From Carettochelys insculpta (Eukaryota; Chordata; Testudines; Carettochelyidae): a DNA stretch of 64,000 nucleotides. The DNA is taken from contig NC_134146.1 of assembly GCF_033958435.1 (NCBI RefSeq), positions 24,760,501 through 24,824,500 on the forward strand, read 5' to 3'. Made by a program: the position numbers and the translations under genes. The notes under the pieces were generated by a model. It worked only from the letters and a program-made list of their open reading frames with translations, was not told the DNA's origin and ran no database searches. Positions 23,129 to 32,335 of this stretch are shown here, piece by piece; the first letter of the stretch is position 1, and each line of letters begins with the position of its first letter.

Positions 23129-25426
23129 TCCTTTTTATAAACCTGTCATCTTTTAATAACCTTACAACACTGCTAGGTGAGAGCATGACAAAATACACAT
23201 AGCCTGTATTAATAAACCACTAAAACCAGGATAAATAGGTATTTGTTTGACCTATGAATAGTCCAATAGGTAATTGGTATTATGACATTATATATACACA
23301 CAGGGCCCTGTTCCTCCTACATGTAAGTTTATTTAATAGAGGTTAAGAGGGAGTTGCAGGCTAACCAAGAGTATTTTTGCAGCCAGTAAAACTTTAAGAT
23401 TTTTTTACACTTTACAATATCTGCCCCCCGACCCCAACAGTTAAAGACGCTGTCCTGGGCTTTTTATCTCACAGCTCTATCTGCAAGGGCTAATATTTTG
23501 ACAACATCATTTTACTCAAGGATGTCTTGTTGCTTAATCTATGAGGCCTGCTGATGCTGCTTCTGTTTTTCATCCTGGGCATTAGCTTATTTCTGGAATA
23601 GTGTAATTGTTTGCAGCTGACCTGACTCACATGTATACATAATGGATATATTCACAGACATATTTGTGTGCTAGTATGTCTAATATTTTAAGTAGAGGGT
23701 ATGACTAACACCAGATTTTCTGGATTATCTTCAGGCAATATTAAAATTACTTCATTTTATTTCAGTTGTGCAGCGACGAACATTGAGGCCAAATTCTCTT
23801 TGGCTATACATTCCCACTGAAATCAGTGTTTTGGGGTGGGGAAGACCCACAGTATAATTGACATTGCTGTTTAGTACCTGACATGTAACAGAGCAGCACT
23901 GAAGCTCACATTTTTTTCTTGAATTATTTAAAAATAAATTAAAATATATTATGCTAAAGTATTAGGCATGCTTATTTCACTGCATTTCAGTTAATTATTC
24001 TTTCATATATAGTTATGCACTGGATGATAATGTGGCATTTTTAAGGTCAAAATCATTGCACAGGCTGATTTCCTCTCTGCTGAACTCTTCTTGTGGTCCA
24101 GTTATCTTGATTTAATTGACACTTTTTCATGATGAAACTATTTGTAGTGACTTCTCCAGCAGAAAGATTGTCTTTTGGAAATATTTAATCATAAGTATGT
24201 AACTGCTCTATCTCTACAATCTTTACCACACAAAGTGCCTGACTTTTATTAATAGCCCTCTAACAAATATGAAACTTTTTAAGAACAGAGAATCAGTTTT
24301 CTATGTCTTCTTGTTATTATTTCATTTGAGCTAAATAAGAAGAGGGCTAGCAGATGAGTTATTCATGTAAAGGTTGGAAGAAATACCACTGTAGGTTCCA
24401 GAACCCCTGCAGGTTTTCTACAGATTTTACCAAAATATTTTTGTAGATTCCTATTGTTTTTTTTAACCTAAAATATGGCAGAACTGAATGAAATGAATAG
24501 ACCTCTTTCAAGAGTGAAAAAAAAATCAATTTCATTGCCCAGCATGTAACATTTTTCTGTGCTTCTCAAATATGCTGCAAAACTAGATCTTCATGTCTTT
24601 TTAATAGAGAAACTTAGCACTTTGAAAAATCACAGACAAATACAAGAAGACTGTAGATGATTCAGCTTTCTATAGTTATGATATTATATTTTTTAACTTT
24701 GTTCATACTGTTTTGTTTTGGGTAAACCTTGCTTGAATAGTGAAGGAAATATAAGCTTTTGGAATTAACTTCTATTTTGCATCATAAAAGGAATAAAATT
24801 GATAATATACAAAGTATGTAGGTACAGCTGAAAAACAAATGGGTCCTTTTGGGGCTGATGTGGTTCAGTGCGTAAGGTCAGTTAGACTTTACACTTGCTG
24901 TAAAACTCTAAAGGTTATTTAGATGTGTCTTCTAACAGAAAGCAGCAACAAGCACAGAGGAAAACTCTTTTGAAAGAGGATAGTCCCACAGGTACATATT
25001 GGTAACAATTCTGTCTGCCTATATCTGTTGAGAGTCCCAGCAGTTTGTGTTAGGTATGGCATTGATACTAGTCTGGAGTGAACTTTTTACAGTCTTACAG
25101 TCTTCTTGTTTTCAGCTGAACTTTCACGAATATGTAATAGATATATTCATAGACATATTTGTTTGCTAAGCATTCTAATAGCAACTAACTTTGTAGGTTA
25201 CCCAGGAGTCTAGGAATAAATGTGGTTTTCATATTGATAAGCAGCAGCTAAGTCAAAATACACCTGAAATGTATAATATCTTCCTGCCAAAGCCTATATA
25301 ATATTATGTAGTAATCAAACTTTTTACCAACTTAAATATTCCAGGAAGCTGAATAAATTCAGTAAAATAAACCAAACTTTCACAGCTGTCATTAAAACTG
25401 CCTTCTCTCAATGGGTTCATTTTGTT
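23129..25426. other. No gene or clear repeat recognised
   Basis: About 2.3 kb of AT-rich DNA. A stretch at 24856-24900 ('gctgatgtggttcagtgcg') is faintly like a tRNA A box, but no B box follows at the right distance. Confidence 0.5.
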
Positions 25427-25480
25427 GAGAGAGAGAGAGAGTTAGAGATAGAGAAAGAGAGCAAGCAAGCAAGAGAGAGA
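25427..25480. repeat. (GA)n-rich simple repeat, imperfect
   Basis: GAGA runs interrupted by TTAGAGATAG and GCAAGCAAGCAA. Confidence 0.9.
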
Positions 25481-26525
25481 CTCATTTTCTACATTTCATT
25501 TTGAATCTTAGGTGTTATCATTGAACTCGAACAAAAAAATTCATACTTCATACTTTGCTCAGAGTCTCTTTTAAATTCCAACTGTGTGCACAAGAAAGAA
25601 AGGTGCCACTCTTAACATCTTGCATGTGGGACCAAGGGAATTAACTTCAAACCATATTTTCTCCTTCACATAAACCTACCTGGTTTGAAAGAAACTGTAT
25701 GGATTTAGTGCTTGTGAAAAGGGCTAGATCAGTGGGCCGGGGGGCTGACATCCTCTTTTTACCCCCAAAGAGATACAGCATAGATAGCACCAAATGCCAA
25801 CTTCCTTCCCTTGTTTGACCAATGAGCCTCTCAATCCTCGTGTAAAAGAGTATTGCTGAGAAAGAGGTTCAACTTTCCTTCCCATTCAATCCTTGGCCTA
25901 TCTAGCTGAGGCAGCCATTAAGAACAGCAGTTTCTGCCAGTTGCGGTGTGAGTGGTCTAAATTTATTTTCCTTAGGTCTGTGACATCCTATGTGCATATA
26001 TTAAGCCAGAGAGTTCCTTCACCTTTTTTGACTATGAAGGCCACAGGAATTAAAGACCAAATATGGTGGTTTATTTGTGAGATGGATGGCTTTTGAGCCG
26101 AGTGATGTGGAAGGAATTTAGTGCAGTTTTGTTTTAATCTGGATAGCTGATATTTAACTTTCTTGCTCATTATTTTTTTCAGCTGGTTCCTGACCGATGT
26201 TTTAGCCAGATTTTTGTTTTGTTTTGCTGGCTGTAAAGTTCTGGAATGTGTGGACTGACGACTTCAGGGTTGGCTGGTTGGCACTGTGTTGGCTGTTTGG
26301 TTTAGGGTGGATTGGATGTATGCTGCACAAACTGGCTGTCTGGGCCATCCACTCCATAGTCAGCTTATTTATTTACCTTGCCAGCCACCCTGATTTTATT
26401 GCTGGTAACTCCCTTTCCCCAGTTTATTTGTCTCATGCTTCTTCAGAGAAAGTAGCATAAAGTACCTCCACTTCTTTGCTAAATATTACCCTACAGTAGC
26501 CTGGAAAATGAAGAGAATTTATTAT
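25481..26525. other. No gene or clear repeat recognised
   Basis: Chance frames up to 78 codons; the frame at 26224-26460 encodes a hydrophobic string but has no start context or homology that I recognise. Confidence 0.45.
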
Positions 26526-26657
26526 TGCTTTCTTTGAAGGCATGGTAGGTAGCAAAGTTTGAATAAGGTGAAAAGGACTTGAATCTGGCTTCCCTAAAGA
26601 ATTTTTGCACATTTTGAACCCACGCTTTTTAGGTAAAGAAGGCTGCTGAATAATGAA
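26526..26657 (+). repeat. 132-bp segment, copy A of a near-identical inverted pair
   Basis: From 'tgctttctttgaaggcat' to 'gctgctgaataatgaa' this equals the reverse complement of 29959-30090 except at two positions (a G/A difference after 'ggcat' and an A/G in 'tttttgcacatt'). The flanks of the two copies are otherwise different. No reading frame, poly(A) tail or target duplication marks the unit. It could be a short mobile element, a small-RNA-derived retrocopy or a duplicated fragment of the Harbinger that carries copy B. Confidence 0.85.
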
Positions 26658-26811
26658 AAAGCTCTAATTCTGTGAGTTTAACAAAGTGTAATGAGGCTCA
26701 AACAATAGGGCCAGAAAGTTCTGAAACATGTAAACTTGAATGGGCACTTTAAGAATCCCCCATAACCTTGAAAAAGCAAAGCACTGGGATCCAGTAGCTC
26801 TAAAACAACAA

Positions 26812-26979
26812 GGGTGTGTCTACAGGAGGAACTAATTTCGAAGTTAACTTCCGAGTTAGGCACTACTTCGAAGTAGCCATCAGAGAGTCTGCACACATTT
26901 TCCCTTTGAAGTTGAACTTCAAAGTAGGGTGTGTGTAGACACTCAACTTCAAAGTTATTTTTATAGTGTAGACACAGCT
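26812..26979. mobile_element. 168-bp Harbinger-like MITE with CAA target duplication
   Basis: Ends GGGTGTGTCTACAG and, on the other strand, AGCTGTGTCTACACTA; both flanks are CAA (26809-26811, 26980-26982). Inside are 'tttcgaagttaactt' and 'acttcgaagtagc', the same motifs as in the 0.7-kb family, so this is probably a short deletion derivative or close relative of it. Confidence 0.85.
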
Positions 26980-27037
26980 CAACAGTTATGCATCAAGTAT
27001 TTATACATCAGAATCCAGCATTATTGCCACAGAAAAA

Positions 27038-27112
27038 GTGGTTTTTACCCACAAAAGCTCATGACCTAATGAATTTGTTGGACTCTAAGGTGCCAAAGGA
27101 CTGCTTATTATT
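27038..27112 (-). repeat. Fragment of the SINE-like foldback repeat
   Basis: 'tacccacaaaagctcatgac' then 'ggactctaaggtgcc' and 'ggactgcttatta', the same order as at 27621-27799. Confidence 0.6.
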
Positions 27113-27620
27113 TGTATTGCCATAGGATAAGGAATAGAAGCAACACAAAAACAAAATATGATATTATTTTAGGAGATTAATATGTGGTTGATAAAGATAA
27201 GTTTATTGACATAATAGATTTTGATGTACATAAAATATTTCAGTTACCACATGACATTCAGATTAAAAAACTAACACTTTGCAAAACCATCTTCATTTTT
27301 ATTAATGAAGGAGTGATAAATAAGGATATGGACACATCAGTTCTGTAGAGTTCTAGATTGTTTGATATACTGGTCTAATATGAACAAGAAACATTTCATT
27401 ATTGCTCAGTACAAAGTCGTACTGTAGGACAAACATTTTGATCACACTTATATGAGGGATGACTGTATTTCAGAAAGCAGTGACATGGCAGATAGCCAAT
27501 TGAACTTGAGCTGCTCTTGCCAATTGGTGGTAATTAAGTGAAATAATTTTCTTAGGGATGTGGTGGATTTTCTGCCACTTGACCTCTTTAACTCAAGTTT
27601 AGAGGTATGTGTAAAACCAG
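27113..27620. other. No feature recognised
   Basis: About 500 bp of AT-rich DNA without exon-like frames or repeat ends. Confidence 0.45.
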
Positions 27621-27799
27621 AAATAACAAGCAGTCCTGTAGTGCCTTAAATACTAACAAATTTATTAGGTCATGAACTTTTGTGGGTAAGACACACTTCT
27701 TCCCAAAATCTCATGACCTAATACATTTGCTAGTCTTTAAGATGCTACACGACTGCTTGTTATCTGTGAAGCTACAGATTAACATGGCAACCCATCTGA
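27621..27799. repeat. SINE-like foldback repeat abutting the Harbinger element
   Basis: Forward part: 'agcagtcctgtagtgcctta', 'taacaaatttattagg', 'catgaacttttgtgggtaag'. Mirror part: 'atctcatgacctaat', 'ctagtctttaagatgctaca', 'gattaacatggcaaccc'. Its last base touches the Harbinger left end at 27800, so the transposon probably inserted at its edge. Confidence 0.65.
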
Positions 27800-28129
27800 T
27801 GCTATGTCTAGATTAGAGCAATTAGTTGACAGATTGTGTGCAGACCGCAAAGCGGATTGCTTTCTCGAGCCACTCTGTTAACAGAGAGTGGCCACTGTCC
27901 ACTTGCTTGACAAACTGGCCAGCTGGAACCACAGCAGACACATTTGCAGCTCAGCATTTCTTTGTGGGAACTCCAGCAATATGTGCCCTTAAGGAACCTC
28001 TCCGGAGGCCTGTTTCCTGCCCATGCTGAGGTGTGCCTACCTCCATGAAGGGCTTTGACTTTTTGAGAGACCCAGCTCTTTCCAGTGAGCCATGGTGACA
28101 GAGCAGCCCCCAGGCTTATGATGGCCCCA

Positions 28130-29562
28130 GATAGAAGCGCGTAAGCACCTACTGCACACCCTGACAGCTGTTGTCCTCTTCCTCATGGAGGGCAAGCCCG
28201 AAACCACCTTTGAGGAGTTTACTGTCGCTGCTGGGTGGCCATGCCTGCACCCCCACTGCCACAAGGTGCACAGGTGGATCTGGAGGCACTACATCAGTTC
28301 TGACTGGTAGGACTAGCTGGTCGTGGGACAGTGGGATGACCAGCAGTAGCTCTAGAACTTCTGTATGCAGAAGGCCACATTCCTGGAGCTCTGTGTCTGG
28401 CTCACTCTTGCCCTCCAGAGACAGCTTCTGTGGAGAAGCAGGTCACAGGCGCTTTGTGGAAGTATGCCATCCAAGACAGCTACCTCTCCATGGTAAACCA
28501 GTTTGGTATGAGGAAGTCTACTGTCGTGGCCCTCCTCATGGAGGTAAGGCACTCTCAGGCTGCAGTCCCTGCATGGGTGTGTATCCTGGCAAAGAGGAGC
28601 CCTTGAGAAGCAGGGTCATGGGTGTAAGTGGTGGGGTTGGGGTGGCAGTAAGTCCTGTCACACCCTTGTACAGACCTGCTGTTGGGTGGGGGTGCAGCCT
28701 CATGGGGGTGCTTCCAGAGAGCTTGGGGGAATGGGAGGGGGCCAGGGACCACCTGGGGCCCAGGGACTCCCACCTTCCATCCCTAATGTGTGTGTTTGGT
28801 CCCCTCCCTCTGCAGGTCACGACAGCCATCCTGCTACAGATGGTTATCTGTATGGGAGATATGGACACAGTCATGTCTGGATTCGCTGCCCTGGGATTCC
28901 TGAACTGCATCTGGCCTATTGATGGGACTGACATCCTAATCCATGCCCCTAAGCATAGCATGGCCAAGTATATAAACCAAAAGGGTTACTTCTTGATGGT
29001 GTTGCAGGCTCTGGTTGACCACCATGGCCAGTTCACAGACATTTAAGTTAGGTGGCTGGGCCAGGAACACAATGCCCAAGTGTTCTGCAACTCTGGCCTG
29101 TGCTCGAGGATGGAGTGGGCACGTTTGTCCCTTACCTTGAGCTGGTGCTCAGGGACATTCAGATGCTACTGTGCATTGTGGGGGATGTGGTCTATCCTCT
29201 CATGGCCTGGCTCATGAAGCCTTACACCAGCCAGAGGGATCCCAGCCAGGAACTCTTCAATGTCCACCTCAACTGGGCAGGGTTATAGGCCAAGTGCACC
29301 TTTGGCTGCCTCAAGGCATGCTTCAGGTGCCTGCTCACCCACCTGGATGTGGGGGACCACCGCGCTCTCCCAAGTTGTGGCTGCATGTTGTGCTCTGCAC
29401 AACGCAGTGGAGGAGAAGGAAGAGCCCTTCCTTCTGGGGTGGGGGATGTATGCTGGCTGTGAGTATGAGCAGCCAAGCACAGCTCCGATTTACCAGGCCC
29501 ATTGGGATGGGGTGCAGATATGGGAGGCCCTTAGTGACAACTTCTCTTGTGACACACAGTAA
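28130..29562 (+). pseudogene. Harbinger transposase-derived nuclease (HARBI1-like) pseudogene with intron
   Basis: Family role: a DDE endonuclease that cuts the transposon ends in the nucleus together with a Myb-like partner. Landmarks in order: the exon 1 segment ending KSTVVALLME at 28543; an intron 28544-28815 (GTAAGG donor, CCCCTCCCTCTGCAG acceptor); exon 2 with GFAALGF and the first catalytic Asp in IDGTDI (about 28918-28935), then KGYFLMVLQALVDH; the second Asp in VGDVVYPLMAWLMKPY (about 29175-29222); the third catalytic position in the CTFGCLKA block; then VVAACCALHN and a natural end at 29562. Damage: in-frame stops at 28347 and 28353 in the QNF region, TAA at 29044, TAG at 29286, frame changes near 28400-28500, 29110 and 29362. 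The codon that should be the catalytic Glu is AAG, Lys (29292-29294). The open frame 28171-29046 mixes wrong-frame exon 1, the intron and true exon 2, so it is not a real protein. Confidence 0.88.
28544..28815 (+). other. Spliceosomal intron inside the transposase pseudogene
   Basis: The coding similarity stops after ATG GAG and resumes at GTC ACG ACA. The gap starts GTAAGG and ends with a pyrimidine-rich CCCCTCCCTCTGCAG, a canonical phase-0 intron of 272 bp. Splicing joins LLME to VTTAI, which is collinear with the protein family. Confidence 0.75.
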
Positions 29563-29657
29563 CCCTCCCCAGGGCTCCCCCAGTGGGGGCCTGAGGCCCA
29601 CAGCCCTACCCCATCCCCACCACAACCCCTCCCTTCACTTTTTCCTGACCCCTGCCC

Positions 29658-29701
29658 AATAAAGAGGGATGTAGGTGTGGTGCTCAAATAACTATTTTAT
29701 T
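29658..29701. promoter_or_regulatory. Tail-to-tail poly(A) signals of the two Harbinger genes
   Basis: AATAAA at 29658-29663 on the + strand lies 96 bp after the nuclease stop. TTTATT at 29696-29701 gives AATAAA on the - strand for the Myb gene. Convergent 3' ends this close fit a compact two-gene transposon. Confidence 0.6.
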
Positions 29702-29958
29702 GAACCAAAGAAAAACCAGTGCAAAAGAAATGGCATAATTAAAAAAACTATTTACAAACAGTACAGTGAACTATTTACGGGTGGGGGGGGACTTGTGAAG
29801 GGGTCAGGGGCATCAGAACATGGATGGGGGTCCTGGGACAGGGTAAATTGGGGTGGCCTAATAACATGGCAGAGGTGGGGTCCATGAACACAAGGAGGAG
29901 CAGGACCCTGAATGACATTGGACTCAGGATCCCCTGCTGCTGCAGGTTTGGAGCTGGG

Positions 29959-30090
29959 TTCATTATTCAGCAGCCTTCTTTACCTAAAAAGCGTGGGTTC
30001 AAAATGCGCAAAAATTCTTTAGGGAAGCCAGATTCAAGTCCTTTTCACCTTATTCAAACTTTGCTACCTATCATGCCTTCAAAGAAAGCA
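29959..30090 (-). repeat. 132-bp segment, copy B, inside the Harbinger Myb gene
   Basis: Reverse complement of 26526-26657 with two mismatches. It lies at the 3' end of the Myb-like gene and supplies the final residues and stop of one of its open frames. It has words resembling a pol III B box ('gattcaagtcc', 'gggttcaaaatgc' on the + strand), but no A box is evident at the right spacing. Flanks differ from copy A apart from a possible short weak match beyond 'taatgaa'. Confidence 0.85.
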
Positions 30091-30912
30091 GGCCAGGACT
30101 GGAGTGCAGGGTCCCACCTGAACTGGCCATGTAATACTTGCAGCATTGCCCATCTGTGCCCACCTCCCACGCCTTGGGATGTGTGCTGTTCAGGGTACTT
30201 ACCAGAGGGACCCTCACACAGCTCTGAAGATGCCTGGGAGGTGGCCTGGCTGGTGGAGACCAGGGTGATAAACAGGGTGCTGCTGGCTCTTGAGGCTGTT
30301 TGCCTCTGGCTTTGGCAGGGTTTGGGGCTTGGAGGTCTCTTCTCCTCCTGCTGGTGCTCTGGCTGCAGTTGGGGGGCCTCCAGTGCAATGTTGATGGTGC
30401 AGGTTGGAGGTGATGTGTCCCACACTCCAGGATGTCATGGAGCTCCATGTAATAGAAGCAGGTGGCAGGTCCTGCTCCAGAGTGTTGGGAAGCATCCTGG
30501 GCCCTGACATAACCCTGCCTGAGCTCCTTGACTTTGGCCCACACCTGCTCCATCGATCTGGTGTGTGTGTGTGGCCCTTTTTGGACAAGGCTGTGGCCAT
30601 CTGGCTGTATATGGGCACATTCCACTGCTTGGCTTTGTGGTCCTGCACTGTCACCTCCTCCCTCCACAAGTCCAACAGGGTCTGAACCTCAGCCCCAGTC
30701 CAGGTCGGGGCCTGCCTCTTGGTGCCCCGAGGTGGATCTTGGGACCCTTCGATCTGCTCCCTCAAGGGCCTGGGGTTTCTCGAGATGGGTGGCTTTCTGC
30801 CATCTGGCAATGCTCTCAGGGAGGGAGTGGCTGCGGATTTCCCAACCTCCCTTTGGCTGAGACGGTCCAGAGACAGAGAACTCTGCTCTGGACAGGGTGT
30901 CCCCTGGAGCAC
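30071..30912 (-). pseudogene. Myb/SANT-like DNA-binding protein of the Harbinger element, frameshifted
   Basis: Family role: binds subterminal transposon DNA and brings the nuclease to the nucleus and the ends. The frame starting at 30912 has a Pro/Ser/Arg-rich N-terminus, then a trihelix-type Myb domain beginning TWTGAEVQTLLDLW (Trp at residue 71), with a second segment IYSQMATALSKKGHTHTPDR to about residue 120. The rest of the domain, AKVKELRQGYVRAQDAS and CFYYMELHDIL, is found in the neighbouring frame, so a frameshift lies near 30550. After the domain follows a low-complexity Pro/Gln/Ser/Arg-rich tail. Its end runs into the 132-bp repeat at 30090, so the original C-terminus is uncertain. 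The + strand frames over the same DNA are shadows. Confidence 0.85.
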
Positions 30913-31246
30913 CTGTATGGTGTCCTGGAAGCCTTTTCAGTCAACACAAGGCCCCCTGGAACATCTAGACCTGCCTTTTGTTGACAGATCTCTACTGATA
31001 GAGGCATTTTTCCTTATGGGGTACAGGGTGCAGCTGTTGACAAAAGTGCTGCATTCTGTTGACTTACTTTCAACAGAATGCACTTGGTAATCTGGATGCT
31101 TCCCGGATTTTGTTGACAAAACACCCATTTTGTTGAGAAAACCCTCTAGTGTAGATATAGCTTACAACCTTCTAAAACAGGATAGTCAGCAGGCAGACCG
31201 CAGGCTAAATCCAGACTGCCAGACACTTTTAAATGATCCCCAAACC

Positions 31247-31279
31247 TTTTATTTATTTATTTATTTATTTATTTATTAT
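31247..31279. repeat. (ATTT)n microsatellite
   Basis: About eight tandem ATTT units, 85 bp beyond the Harbinger right end. Confidence 0.95.
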
Positions 31280-32044
31280 TATTTTCTCTAGAGTCTGGAC
31301 CTTGACTTTACCTTGTCCAAGAAAAGTAGACCTTGACAAAAACGAATAGAGTACCCACATCTAAAAGGAATGCTGGAAGGTATGGGCTTAATGCAGGAAT
31401 CATTTGGTGAAATTGTATGGCTTTCTTATGCAGCATTTGGACTGATTATCTTCATTAATCCCTTCTGATTAAAAATCTACGTACCTATCAGAAGCAAAAG
31501 AGACAAAACACAGTAGCAAGGAGAATAAAGATGGGCCAGCAGCTGCACAATCTACATACAAATCCTAACCTAAATTTCCCCAAAGACTGAGAGCTTTCAG
31601 CTGAAAGACACATATAGATGGAGAAGGGCCAAGTGTCTCAATTGTACAACTGATCTTATTTCTCTTTGTTTCAATAAGTTTTTTTCCAACTTGTAACATC
31701 ACCATAAATCGCATATCTGGCATCTTGAACAGAATAATCAAGTGGTAATCATCAAACTACATATCTGTAATCATTTGCTTCTCAGGTGTAGCAGATTCCG
31801 TTTCTTACCCAACCAACAGATTTTTTGAGATTGCTCTAAAATGGCACGGTACAAAAGGTACGAAAGCAAGAAAGACTGACAGACTTGGCCCTATTTTTCT
31901 CTACTTTACACTGCAATTCCATTAAATCAACAAGAGTGTACCAATGTGTTTGATAATAGACTTGTGGCCTTATTTTCTTGGTCTTTGTTATTTAGTTAAA
32001 AACAAAGCCCAAGACTTTCTTACAGGATAGTGTGTTCAATGAGC
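31280..32044. other. No feature recognised
   Basis: AT-rich, no frame above chance length, no repeat ends. Confidence 0.45.
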
Positions 32045-32335
32045 TGTGTTTGCAGTGGGGCTGACAGGCGCAAGGTGTGGGGGGTGGGGGCTGGCTTCCC
32101 ACAGCAGAAGGGGCAGGGCTTAGGGCAGTCAGCCCTGTTCCCCCACACATGCTCCCTCACAGCTGCACAGAGCAGCACAACAGCACTACTGAGGCATTTC
32201 AAATGGGTCCAGAGTTCTGGTCACAGCCACTGCTACTTTGGCTGAGGCTGGAGCTCCGGGCCCCTTTCAAAGGTCAGGCCCTGTGGCAACTTCCTCCTTT
32301 GCTCCCCACATCCGTGAGCCAGGGCATTTGGCAAT
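32045..32335. repeat. GC-rich patch, probably an unclassified dispersed repeat
   Basis: Abrupt rise in GC with 'ggtgggggctggcttccc', 'cccccacacatgctccctc' and 'ggagctccgggcccctttca'. CG dinucleotides are few, so it is not a typical CpG island. Composition resembles GC-rich bodies of turtle repeats; no ends found. Confidence 0.35.

Larger units (their letters stand above)
27800..31162. mobile_element. 3.36-kb two-gene Harbinger DNA transposon, inactive
   Basis: The left end TGCTATGTCTAGATTAGAG and the right end on the other strand AGCTATATCTACACTAGAG are imperfect inverted repeats. Between them lie the two genes typical of PIF/Harbinger elements: a HARBI1-type nuclease (+ strand) and a Myb/SANT-type DNA-binding protein (- strand), tail to tail, with poly(A) signals AATAAA at 29658-29663 (+) and 29696-29701 (-). 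The subterminal repeats with 'gttgacaaaac' words near 31120 match the MITE at 51126 and the end at 22727, suggesting those are its relatives. Flanking 3-bp duplication is no longer clear. Copy B of a 132-bp repeat lies inside the 3' part of the Myb gene. All genes are broken, so the element cannot move itself. Confidence 0.88.

Noticed and set aside
24856..24900. tRNA-like SINE start
   Set aside because: Only an A-box-like word; no B box at the expected spacing.
26224..26460. Membrane-like small protein frame
   Set aside because: Trp/Leu-rich but 78 codons, with no homology or gene context; chance-level length.
28171..29046. 291-codon open frame, the longest in the window
   Set aside because: It reads exon 1 of the transposase in the wrong frame, crosses the intron and is in frame only in exon 2. 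It is not a protein.
32045..32335. CpG island or promoter
   Set aside because: GC-rich but with few CG dinucleotides and no associated exon; more like a repeat remnant.
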